The notes under the pieces are model-generated. The model searched no databases, was not told where the DNA came from, and worked only from the letters and a program-made list of their open reading frames with translations. Of a stretch of DNA of 64,000 nt, positions 1 through 29,900 are shown piece by piece. Position numbers and translations under genes: made by a program. The DNA lies in the NCBI GenBank assembly GCA_947311845.1, contig CAMZMU010000107.1:22314359-22378358 (forward strand), read 5' to 3'. How positions within the stretch are numbered: position 1 is the first letter of the stretch; every line of letters starts with the position of its first letter. Source of the DNA: Poa pratensis (Eukaryota; Streptophyta; Magnoliopsida; Poales; Poaceae).

Positions 1-495
1 TTCTGAGGGCAATGAGCATGCACCACTAAACTGATCTTTTCATGCTTAAATTGGAGTACTATATAGCTTTTTCTCGAACATGAGTAGAACTTGTAAAATG
101 CTTTGATAATGTTACTTTTAGAGGCAAACATTAATATGGATGTATCCCTATTATGTCTATAAACTCTTGAATGGTATGTTATTATGTCCCTTGAATAACT
201 TTTCACAACATTAATCAGAAAGTGTGTGATTTTGTTCCTGAAACTCGTACTTGATAATGGTGGTTACTAACTACTCCCTCCGTTCGGAAAAGGATGTCAC
301 AAAAATAATCTATCTATAGTTCATTTTTGTGACATCAGATAGTTCATTTTTGTGACATCCTTTTCCGAACGGAGGGAGTAGTAACTATGTATGGTCTTTT
401 GTATTTACTTGGGATAGTTACAATTACAAATCAGCATGTCACTAAATCACCATTTGTTTTAAGAACAAAACATTAAAGATGCTTGTAAGAATCAC
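1..495. other. Intron sequence at the left edge
   Basis: No exon of the BEACH gene is visible left of its exon 27 donor at about 495. The stretch is AT-rich and non-coding and holds one Stowaway MITE. The next exon, which should begin the linker to the WD40 repeats, must lie beyond the window. Confidence 0.6.
274..378. mobile_element. Stowaway MITE (105 bp)
   Basis: The ends CTCCCTCCGTTCGGAAAAGG and its reverse complement form a near-perfect inverted repeat. It is flanked by TA at 272-273 and 379-380, the Stowaway/Tc1-mariner target duplication. The arms are long enough that the whole element can fold into a hairpin. It lies in an intron of the BEACH gene. Confidence 0.85.
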
Positions 496-19725
<19,230 letters not shown>

Positions 19726-20020
19726 TACATCGGCTCACAATCCATGGAAAAATCGACGAAAATGTAGCAATGGGGGGGGGGGGGGGGGGGGGGGGGGGGG
19801 TGGGGGTGGGAGGATCAAGCGTAATGTGGGGGGAAATTGACGGGGAAATTGGGGGAAAACTTTGCAGCCGGGATGTGAGGCCAGGGAGAAAGTGGAGGAG
19901 TTTGGGAGAGATGCTCGCGATGGATTAGCGGTGGTGGCTGGCGCGGGTGCATGGCGAGGCCCGAGAGGCGGAGGGCGAAGTGGCCAAGCGGGGAAGGCGA
20001 AGAACTGGTGTCGTGGCCAG
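19726..20020. other. 5' region of the BEACH gene with a 29-base G run
   Basis: Upstream of the start codon the + strand carries an uninterrupted run of 29 G (19772-19800) followed by TGGGGGTGGG. It starts 46 bases upstream of the ATG, so it probably lies in the 5' leader, where the transcript would be C-rich. No TATA box is obvious. Confidence 0.6.
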
Positions 20021-21057
20021 CCTGCTTTCGGGCTCCTATGAATTTCAATAGATTTTTAAACCATTTTATCCTATAGGAATTTTTGCCACATTGCTTGTTT
20101 GATTCATAGGAATGGTTCTTTTTTTTTTTGAAAGCCTGCGTACACCAGAGAGTACCACATACAAGTATGAAGTACAAGAACGAAGAACAGAAGTCCGACG
20201 CAGGGGAACAGAGCAAGATCAAGCACCAGCAACATCGCCGACGAAGAAGACGAAGACCGACGACCACCTTCTAGCCACGGCCCGAGGGCACCTCCTACCT
20301 TGTAGATCGCCGCAGAGCCCGTCCGCCGCGCAGCGGCGGAGCTTAAGCCGATGAACGAGCACGGCGAGCGCCCTCCCTCTCCAGCACCACCACCTTGCCG
20401 CATCCGTCTTCGTCCCCAGCGCTGGCAGAAGCCGCGAGGCTCGCCCAGCCCTGAGTTCCAGCCTCCGGGTCCTCCCTCGTAGCTCCACGGCGTGGAGATC
20501 GACCTCCCCGCCGGCCGGCAAGGAGGAGGAAGATCCAGAGGAAAACCGGTAGATCCGGAGATCCCCGGCCGCCAAAAGCCGCACGCGCCACGCCGGAGCT
20601 CCGAGGAGCGCCGCCGCAGAAGGGGAACGCGCCGACCCCCACCTAGCCACCGACACCATCGCCACCTCCACGACGCCGCCGGCGGGGTTCCTACCACACC
20701 CTACACTATGTACAGGCCGGGATCCGGGGATCCTCCACCCTCCCGCCGCCGGAGCGACGCCGGAGAGGGGAGAATCCCGCGAATCGCCGGCGAGCGAGGT
20801 GGATGGACGGGAAAGTCTCAAAAATCGCCTCTCTGTCTACAGTAGAGAGAGAGGAGAGCGGTCGGCCGAGCTCTTTTTCACTTTACATCCAATAAGAATT
20901 ATATTATTCACTCCAAACTCTTTTTACAATTCCTGTAATTTTCCTTTGCCATCAAACACAATTGCTCCTCCTAAAGATTTAACTAGACATGACATTCCAA
21001 TCATATGGGTTTTCTATTACTACACTTTTCCTATCCTACGAATCAAAGAAGCCTTTC
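20021..21057. mobile_element. AT-rich MITE-like sequence split by a retroposon
   Basis: Both flanks of the GC-rich block at 20113-20875 are AT-rich and look like halves of one element: the left has GGGCTCCTATGAATTTCAAT and the right ends TCCTACGAATCAAAGAAGCC, roughly inverted. Target duplications could not be fixed by eye, so the family is left open. Confidence 0.4.
20113..20875 (-). mobile_element. GC-rich retroposon with poly(A) tail
   Basis: Read on the minus strand, the block begins near CTACTGTAGACAGAGAGGCG, is strongly GC-rich, and ends GTACGCAGGCTTTC followed by a poly(A) run (poly(T) at 20119-20129 on the + strand). A 3' A-run, sharp composition change and insertion into the AT-rich element indicate retroposition of a transcript or non-autonomous LINE. 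Long open frames in it look like composition effects; no protein is recognised. Confidence 0.45.
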
Positions 21058-21691
21058 ATGTGACCGGACCGGTTGTGGGAATGAGTTTAGAGCTGACAAA
21101 GAGCGTTCGTGTTTTTTTCTTCTCGATAACGTTAGATACTTATTTTGTTTTGGAAGAGAATTAATTAACGTGAACTAGCTGAAAACCGGTACATAGACAC
21201 TCAGCTAACTATGATGGAACCACGACCGCATAGACACGTGCCAACTCCCAACTGTGATGGAACCACAACCGCTACTCTGGCTGATAACACAAGGTGCGCA
21301 CATCGTCAAAACGTTGACATTGCAATGTCGTCATCACTCTGCAACGACTATGACTTGACTGGAGAACAAACACTTATGAAGATCTTATCATAACGGCCCT
21401 GTGAAACCCACGCTAGGCTATCCCATACATATGACCCTTCACACAGAAGACTGGTAAGTGGTAACTCTAATTCCGAAGAAGAGATCTGAAAAGGAGATGA
21501 GTAAGACTCATGTTGAACAAAGATCTTCACGATCGAACCGCCCCTCACAGGTCATCGTTGACGCTCGAAAGACGACAACAACTCCGGCTCACAGCAGGGG
21601 AAATCCAAAAGGAAGACCATTTGAACGTGGCGGAACAAGAAGCTGACTAACGGAGTCTTGCTGCAACCAAACAATCACTCATCACTGTCTT
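21058..21691. other. Unassigned intergenic sequence
   Basis: No gene or transposon family is recognised. A segment with TGATGGAACCAC appears twice (about 21211 and 21257), a short direct repeat. The region ends at the 5' LTR of the chromovirus. Confidence 0.4.
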
Positions 21692-22148
21692 TGTAACATC
21701 CCAAAAATGTAACCCAACTTTATTGCTTGTTCTTTTAAAGTTTAGCATCATCATGGCATCATATTCATGTGTTCTTCTCACTTAATATTTTATTTCTTTG
21801 CACAATTAAACAAAACCACATTTTTGTGTTGTTACTATGTTGCCCAAAATAATACTAATGGTCTTAACAAAAGTATTTTGTTCAAACAAAAATATTTGCA
21901 AAAGGTTCTAATACAAAATTCCTAATATTTTGTTTTCTATAAACAAAAACCAGAAAACTGGAAAAAGAAAAATGTTCAGGCTTAAAAAAAAAACAGTGGA
22001 GCCTGGCCGAGTTGGGCCTCCAGCCCACCTTCGGCCCAGCAAACCCAACCCTGTCGCTTTCTTCCTCTGCCGTACCAAAGGAGCACGCACATGGCGTGGG
22101 CACGGTGGCCTCCACCGGCCAGCGCCTCCTCTCCACCTTTTCCTCCTC

Positions 22149-22154
22149 TATAAA
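22149..22154 (+). promoter_or_regulatory. LTR TATA box
   Basis: CTCTATAAAGCC stands 24 bases before a pyrimidine-rich leader containing AAAACCCTAGCC. The matching position in the 3' LTR reads CTCCATAAAGCC, so that copy has lost the first T of the TATA box. Confidence 0.6.
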
Positions 22155-22220
22155 GCCGCCCCGTGCGCCTCTCCCAAAACCCTAGCCTCTCCCTCTCCTT
22201 CCCTCTCGCGCCGCCGCCTG

Positions 22221-22226
22221 GTAAGT
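22221..22226 (+). other. Splice donor in the LTR leader
   Basis: GCCGCCTG/GTAAGT is a full plant donor consensus about 70 bases after the TATA box and is conserved in the 3' LTR. Candidate acceptors downstream are TTGCAG at 25898, directly before the extra ORF, and TCTCCAG near 26914, before gag. The splicing itself is inferred. Confidence 0.5.
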
Positions 22227-25200
22227 TCTTCCACGCGCAGCCGTCGCCATGGCCGTAGCAAGCTCAAGTTCGCGCCCGGCCTAATCGTGCTTCCTCCTGC
22301 TCGTCTACCTCGCCGCCAAGTCCGCCTCGACGCCCGCAGGATCTTCTTCTCCGGAGCAGAACCTGGGAGCCCGTGTTTCGCCGTGACAAGTTCGCCGCTT
22401 CCGACGCCGACCGCCGCTCTGCACCTTCTTCTTCGTCTCCGTCTCGTCGCCTCCGTCGTCCTCGAGCCTCCGCCTTGCGCCAACAAGCTCTGGGTGAGCC
22501 GCCGCCTCCAAATCCGTCCTTCCCCCTCTCGATTTCGTCCTGGAACGAGCGATCCCGCGCGATGCCGACCTCGGCATCGACACGGCCGTGCGGTGTCGAT
22601 CAAGAACACGACGCCGTGCTAGCTTCCTTCTGCCTCCAATCACGCGCACGGTTACTGCCACCTCTCCCGCATCCACTTGCACGCACGCACGCACCTGGAG
22701 CGCCGCCAGAACGTGGTCGTCGCCGATCTGTCCTCCGCCGTCGCACCACTGCCCCAAAGTCTGAACCTTTTCTTCAGTTTCGTCAGAGAAGAGAAGCTGC
22801 ACTTCAAAAACCATCAGATCTACTACCTTACACGATCCACCGCTCCATCCCAGTGGCAACGCCACGATCTGTCGCTCGCCGCGTCGCGGGTTCGATCCCT
22901 CGCGCACGCACGGGAAAACCCCCTTTTTCTTCTTTTCTCCACACTGACCGGCGGGCCCCGTGTGTCAGCGACCGTGGAGGCATCCGCATTCCACACACGC
23001 CCAGTCAACGCCTGCGTGGCACTTGGGCCCGCATGGCAGCGACTCCGGCTAGCCACTGCCTCGGTGGAAAAAGTCCTCAGATCCAGATCTGGATCTGGAA
23101 ACTTGCACACAGGCCCCTGGCCTTTCTGTTTTTACAAGTAGGCCCTTAAAACTTTCTGTTCATCACCATCAGGTCCCTGGTTTTTATAGAAACACCCCTA
23201 ACTTTCAAAACCTTATAACTTTTAATTTATAACTCCAAATTAGATAAATTAAATATGTTTTCATATCAGAAAATGTCACCTATTCAAATTTCAACTTTGT
23301 TTCTGGTTTTGAATAATTAAAAATTGTGGCAACTAAATGAATGTTTATTTTATTGTGACAACTTGTAAAATTCATAACTTCTGCTACACTACTCCAAATT
23401 TTGCAAATAAAATATCAAACTGAAACTAAAAATGCAACCTTCCTGTTCATTGCATTTGCATGCATATTTAAGCAACTTAAATTATCAAATTAATTGGAAT
23501 CACCTTGTAATTCAATCTTGCATATGGGGTTCTTTTCCTAATTGCTTTTAAATAGCAATGACTCCATTTAAATTGATCTTGCATGCAAATTTGCAGTAAC
23601 ATGAACATTAACTTGACATGCATCATCCCATGCTTGTGCATTTTTATTCCTTGTATTGATTGTGTTCTATATTCCATGTTTGGTGCTTGTTCTCGGTAGA
23701 CGACGCTGTGACCGTTGAGTACTCTTCTTCTGCTGAGGACCCTACCCAGTACCAGGCTACTGAGTCGCCAGGCAAGCTTTGCTCACTTGCTACCATTACA
23801 TTGTCTTCCATTCCTGCCGTTGATCTATGCTATCCTTATGTTACGATGCTTGTGTCACGATCCTATATACATGTTTACCATGCAGCCTCATACAGCCTTA
23901 TCCCCACATCCTATTACCTTGTTGCTTGTTTACCTGTTGGCCTTGCGAGTCGTAGTTGCATGCTTAGGTCTGTTGTTGCAAGTCTGTCTTTTCTTATGTA
24001 TCACCTGCTTAGTATGATAGTTTGGTTCACTTACTTAATATGATGATAATGTTTGTGGGTTATAACTAAATGATAAGGCACCCGGTGGAAGGCCAATGCG
24101 TTGGTGTTTTGTTCTGCTAAGTGTCGCACTAGGAACTCAGTTCTTGTCCTCTTATCCAAGTACGAGCGCACTTCCCACTCGTGGGTGGTCCTATGGAACC
24201 CCCCTCGACTCTGACCGGAACTTCAGCTTGTCCAGGCGCCACAACCTAGTTCGGGCTTTCCATTCGATCATACGCATATGCATGATACTTGACAGTTATG
24301 ATGAGAGGTTCTATGATATGGGGGAGCATATAGGTGCGGTGCGACGCGAAGCGGACTTTCCTACTGTGGTCTGTTCCGCCTAGTGCGTAGACGCAAACGA
24401 TTGAGTCCGCTATGGAGGTATCGGCCGGACTCTGGACGCGGGTAACAACTCAGATGGGTGGTACCTGGACTTGCTGTAGTGAAGGAACAGAGTTGAGTTG
24501 AGGAGCCCTACCTTTTATCTGGGTTGCTCGAACGTGTATGGGTTAACCATGGTGCATCCCTGCAGGGTTAAATCTTTTCGAGAAGCCGAGTCCGCGGTTA
24601 TGGACAACTTGGATCGGATGCTGGCTAACAAGATCATAAACAACTTACACCTAATGATTCTAATTAACTTGACTAGTAAGTTAGACTTACCTTCATAATA
24701 AGATGTAACTAAAATTTGACAAACTGTGTGAGTTCCCTCGATTGCTTCCTCATACTTGGTTGAGGGGGTGAATCTGGGAAGTGTTATGTTTGGTGTTAGT
24801 TGCTAGTTGGTTCGTTCACGCTCTCTTATCCCTCTCCAATAGACGGAAGTTGTAGTGTGTCTCTATAGGTTGTTTAGTGCTGCTGCTGCCGCTCAGTCCA
24901 CCTTCCTTTACTTTTGGTAGTCTTTGTGTTGGTATCATTGAGCATTGCTTGCCAGGCGGTTGTGCCTGACCCATCTTTGGGCTGTACTCTTTCGTGCAGC
25001 TGAGGACTTTCAGGAGGATCCCTCGGGAGGTTACTTTGTTGAGTACGACGACGACGCCTTCGACGAGTAGATAGTGTTCCAGGGTGGACCCTGTGGACTC
25101 CGTGGTTGGGTTCCTTTATGTCTGGCCTCTTAGGCCCATTTGAGATTTGTCCGTACTCGGATCATGTTTGCTTCCGCTTGTGATGACATTGATGTAATGT

Positions 25201-25513
25201 TGGGACATGTGTCCTCTGGATGATTGTAATCGCTATATGTATTTGCTCTATGAGCTTTTGGCTATATTTTGTTTCCTTTCTTTGTGTCGTACTGTTCTGT
25301 TGTGGTAACGATTCGATCAGACTTTGGTTTCTTTCTTATGCATTGCGGATTGCATACGTGACAGTGGGGTCGGGTGTACGTGTCGGCCGATGATCAATTC
25401 CGAGCCGGCCTGTCGAGAGGTTCTCGGCCTGGCTTGGTAAACCAGCATCGTACACTTTGTGTGGCCCACTCGGTATGACCCCTTTGTATAAGTTCGAGGC
25501 CTGGGTCTGACAG

Positions 25514-25526
25514 TTGGTATCAGAGC
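25514..25526 (+). other. Primer-binding site (tRNA-Met)
   Basis: TTGGTATCAGAGC follows the LTR end by one base. It is complementary to the 3' end of initiator methionine tRNA, the usual primer of plant chromoviruses. Confidence 0.85.
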
Positions 25527-25898
25527 CGAACGCCCTTAGGAACCCTTTTTACTGGTCGTTGGTTGAGTCTAGAAACTATTTTGTAGCTATATAGGGAAAA
25601 ATTTAAACGTGAGAGTAGGAATTCTGTTCTCTTTATTTCTTTCCCCACCCACCCTCCCTGTTTTTCTGGTAAGGAAGTGTTACGATGTTTTCTCTTCTCT
25701 TCCCAGCTTCAAACTAGGATTTCACGTGTTCGGGGTTTCCATAGTACCATAGGTGCAGTGTTACGTTAGAAAATCTTCTTGTCGCTTTACTATACAATCT
25801 TCCTTTTCGATTGTTCTTCGTTCCAGTCTTATGCAATCTTTTGCATTCTTGTCAATCCTTCTGTTCCGGCGCCTGATCAAACCTTCTCAAAATTGCAG

Positions 25899-26672
25899 AT
25901 GAGCCATCACCAGGTCGTGCGCATGACGCGCTGTGAGGAGACTACCGGTGGCCCAGAGCTGCTGCGGAACATGTCGCACTATCTTGGTTTTCGTTGGCTT
26001 CCGGAGTACAGAGTGCTGGAGCACATCAGGGACTTTGACCAGACGTACTACAGGGCTAGTGTCTACATCTTGAACGATGCAGCACAGAGAGTAGTCCACA
26101 CAGCTGAGGGTGTTGGTTCGTCCGTTGACTTGGCAGTCCAGCAGGCTGCGTACCACTGCCTCACAGTTCTGCGGTCTGAGTACTACTGCTTCGACAACTC
26201 TCCGTATCGCTACGTTCCTTGTGGCTTTATCACCCAGAGTGGCTGCTACTTCTCCCTCTACACAGACGTTGAGCCACCCACAGCAGCAGAGCGCAGTGCT
26301 TGTCTTACGGCCACAGCACAGTTCGCACACCTCCGAGACTCTGTTGCGGGGGCTCTTGCTGAGGAGTTGTACACAGTGCGGGACCAGCTCTACCGGACTC
26401 AGTGTCTTCTGTCCACCTACACCAGGCAGTTCGTGGGAGACGACCGCTACGCAGGGTTCCAGCTCGGTCACTCGTACCGTCAGCCAGATGCGGGCGGAGA
26501 CACTCCAGCCCGTGGGCCACTTCTCTCCACTGACCCTCCTTCCTTCGGAGAGCAGGGACCCGAGGCGAGGTTCTTCGAGACACCAGCAGTTCCTCACCCG
26601 TGGGAGTTGACCTACACCGACCGTCGTCGCAGCTTCTACCGTCGGTGCGCTCCCCGCCACCATCCTGCGTGA
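25899..26672 (+). CDS. Extra ORF upstream of gag, dsRNA-binding-like fold
   Basis: A sense ORF of 257 codons between the primer-binding site and gag, not part of the standard Ty3 gene set. The ATG at 25899 is preferred over 25779 because it follows a splice-acceptor-like TTGCAG. Residues about 25-100 read PEYRVLEHIRDFDQTYYRAS, then EGVGSSVDLAVQQAAYHCLT. The spacing resembles a double-stranded-RNA-binding domain (PxY.., a beta region, then G.G.S...A...AA...L), though lysines typical of that motif are missing. The C-terminus is proline- and arginine-rich and probably disordered. The frame is intact while gag-pol is broken. Function unknown; RNA binding or silencing interference is only a guess. 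Confidence 0.65.
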   Translation: MSHHQVVRMTRCEETTGGPELLRNMSHYLGFRWLPEYRVLEHIRDFDQTYYRASVYILNDAAQRVVHTAEGVGSSVDLAVQQAAYHCLTVLRSEYYCFDNSPYRYVPCGFITQSGCYFSLYTDVEPPTAAERSACLTATAQFAHLRDSVAGALAEELYTVRDQLYRTQCLLSTYTRQFVGDDRYAGFQLGHSYRQPDAGGDTPARGPLLSTDPPSFGEQGPEARFFETPAVPHPWELTYTDRRRSFYRRCAPRHHPA

Positions 26673-26919
26673 TGTGTGGGAGAGCAGAGATGTATCCGTG
26701 TTATCTAGTTTGTAGTAGCTATCCTTGTTGTACTTGAACCTTCATGGTGTACGGATGGTTAACTATGTATCGTCTATGTGATACTTCTTTTGGAGGCTAT
26801 CGTTTATGACATCCTTGTATCGGAGTTCTCATGTGCGCAATCGTGTCTTCTGTATTCTTGTCTTAGCTGAATTTCATCTATTCCTGTTGTCGTTTTAACG
26901 TGCAATTGTCTCCAGGGAG

Positions 26920-29900
26920 ATGAGGAACACCAGGAACAACAATCCTGAAGGGGAGGGTTCCAACCCACCCAACCCGCCTCCAATTGCGGAACTGCTAGGG
27001 CAGATGACCCAGGTTCTGGCCCAGATGGCGCATCAGCAAGCCAACCAGAACAATCAGGGCAACCGCAATGACGGAAATGCACGAGTGAGCATAAAGGATT
27101 TCCTCAGCCTAGGGCCAAGGACCTTTGCTTCTTCCAAGGAGCCACTGGATGCGGACGACTGGATTCGCGAGATGGTCACGACTCTCGATATCGCTCATGT
27201 GGATGCTAATGACAGAGTTCCTTTTGTCGCCTACCTTCTACGGGGCAACTCTGCATCATGGTGGGAAAACTTCAAGTCTATGAGAGCTCCTGGGGTGGTA
27301 ACCACTTGGGAGGAATTCAAGACTGCCTTCCTGCGTCATCACATCCCAGATGGACTCATGGAAAGGATGCGTGAGGAATTCTGTTCTCTGACCCAAGGCA
27401 AGATGGATGTCCTCTCTTACCAGAATGAGTTCAACCGCCTTGCGCGCTACGCTGGGGACGAAGTGTCCACAGAGGCCAAAAAGATGGCTAGGTTCCGCAG
27501 GGGTTTCAACCCGGAGCTGAAGTACGCGCTGAACCTCATCAAGGCCGACAGCTTCGAGGACCTCGTCAACACTGCTCTCAATGAGGAAAATGGACGCAAG
27601 GTCTTTGAGGAGTCACGCAAGCACTCCCGTGAAGGCTCCTCCTCCAACACCGCTGCACCAACTCAGAAGCGTCGGATCTGGGTGCCGAACAGTGCACTCG
27701 CTCGCGCTACTTACGTGCCAAGCTCTCCAGGGTTTATTCCCCGCCCACCCAACCCAGCTCTAACTATGAGGGGTTTTGGGGGTCAGCCAAGGCCAATGGG
27801 CGCTCGCCCCAACGTCACCTGCTTCAAGTGTGGCCAGCAAGGTCACTACTCCAACATGTGCACGGAGAAACAGCTCCTTCCACCACAGCCTCGCCCTTCT
27901 CCAACACAGGCAATGGCTCGTGGACCGCCTCGCCCTACCTCAACTCAGGCGATGGTGCGGGCACCTACTCCGCCCCGGGCCTTCAACAACAACAACAGGC
28001 CTGGAGCACGAGCCGCGAGGGTGAACCACGTCAACGTAGAAGAAGCTGAGCAGGCTAATGACGTCGTTCTCGGTACACTTCCAGTAAACTCTATACCTGC
28101 TAAGGTCTTGTTTGACACAGGAGCGTCACTCCTTCGTATCGAAAAACTTTGCACAAAAGCATGACCTACCTTTCGATTCCTTATCCAAAAACCTCACGGT
28201 CATCTCACCCGGCGTAGAAATGACGACTTCAAAAATAAGCCATGGCAATGAAATCGAAATCAATGGTCACTCTTTCCTTGCTTCTCTCATAATTCTCGGC
28301 AATTCCGACATTGATGTCATTCTAGGCATGGATTGGTTGAAGGCAAACCGGGCTCACATTGATTGTGCCACCAAGTCCGTAACTCTTTCTCATCCTACTG
28401 GCCAGATAGTCTATTCTCCAAACCAAACAACTTCCATCCAGCTTTATGCTCTCAATGTTGATCCGCTTGATGCAATTGAAACTATACCGGTGGTCTGTGA
28501 CTTTCCTGACGTCTTTCCAGAAGAATTGCCAGGTATGCCACCTGACAGAGCCGTGGAGTTCGTGATCGAACTAGAACCAGGCACCGCTCCTATCTCCAAA
28601 CGTCCATACAAGTTGGGACCTGCAGACGTGGTCCTGCTGAAGAAGGAACTCGAAGAGTTGGAAAAGAAAGGCCACATTCAGCCCAGTTCTTCTCCTTGGG
28701 GATGCCCTTCTCTATTCGTGGCGAAGAGTGATAAAACAAAACGACTGGTTATCGATTACCGTCCTTTGAACGCGAAAACCATCAAGAACAAGTATCCTCT
28801 CCCTCGCATCAATGATCTCTTCGATCAGCTGGCTGGTGCCAAAGTTTTCTCTAAATTGGACTTGAGATCCGGTTACCACCAAATCAAGATCAGAAAAGAA
28901 GACATTCCAAAGACAGCTTTCATCACTCGTTATGGTCTCTATGAATACACGTCATGTCCTTTGGTCTCACAAATGCTCCGGCGACCTTCTCACGTCTTAT
29001 GAACTTCGTTTTCATGGAATACCTCGACAAGTTCGTGGTAGTCTATCTCGATGATATTCTTATCTACTCCAAGTCCAATGAGGAACACGAAGAACATCTA
29101 CGTCTCATATTGATGAAGCTCCGCGAACATCGTCTCTATGCCAAATTCTCCAAATGTGAATTCTGGCTTCCTGAAGTCTCTTATCTTGGACATATCATCT
29201 CCGACAAGGGCATCGCTGTAGATCCCAAAAAGGTCAAAGCTATTGTTGAATGGCAACCTCCCAGAACGGTGAAACAAGTTCGAAGCTTTCTCGGTGCGGC
29301 TAGCTATTGCCGTCGTTTTATCGAGAATTTCTCCAAAATCGCAAAGCCTCTCACCGAACTCACCAAGAAGGATAAGAAGTTCGTTTGGACTCCCCAATGT
29401 GATGAGAGTTTCAATCTCTTGAAAAGCAAACTCATTTCAGCTCCTGTTCTTGTTGGCCCAGAAGCCTTTCCAAATCTTCTGTGATGCTTCTCTACAAGGA
29501 CTAGGAGCAGTCCTCATGCAAGAACGTCATGTCGTTGCTTATGCCTCTCGTCAGTTGCATTCGCATGAGCTCAACTATCCTACGCATGACCTTGAACTTG
29601 CAGCAATTGTGTATGCCCTCAAAATTTGGAGACCATACTTGTTGGGCAACAACTGCGAGATCTTCACCGACCACAAGAGCCTCAAGTACCTCTTCACTCA
29701 ACCAGATCTAAACCTCAGGCAAACAAGGTGGCTTGAGAAAATCGCAGACTTCGATCTCACCATTTCTTACACTCCAGGCAAGGCTAATGTAATGGCCGAT
29801 GCCCTCAGTCGCAAATCTTATTGCAACAATCTCATGGTCATGGAAAGTCAGCCTCCACTCCATGAAGAATTCCAGAAGCTGAATCTTCAACTTGTTCCTG

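Larger units (their letters stand above)
21692..25512 (+). repeat. 5' LTR of the chromovirus
   Basis: Begins TGTAACATCCCAAAAATG and ends GGGTCTGACA just before the primer-binding site. At 3821 bp it is long for the group. It holds a TATA box at 22149, a plant-type leader (AAACCCTAGCC), a consensus splice donor GTAAGT at 22221, and two short acidic open segments at 23700-23772 and 25000-25070 with splice-like borders. The end of the LTR is rich in T and has TGTAAT-type polyadenylation-like sequence. Confidence 0.9.

Noticed and set aside
22148..22907. Long minus-strand frames of 150-200 codons in both LTRs
   Set aside because: Arg- and Gly-rich shadow frames of a GC-rich leader; identical in the two LTRs only because the LTRs are copies.
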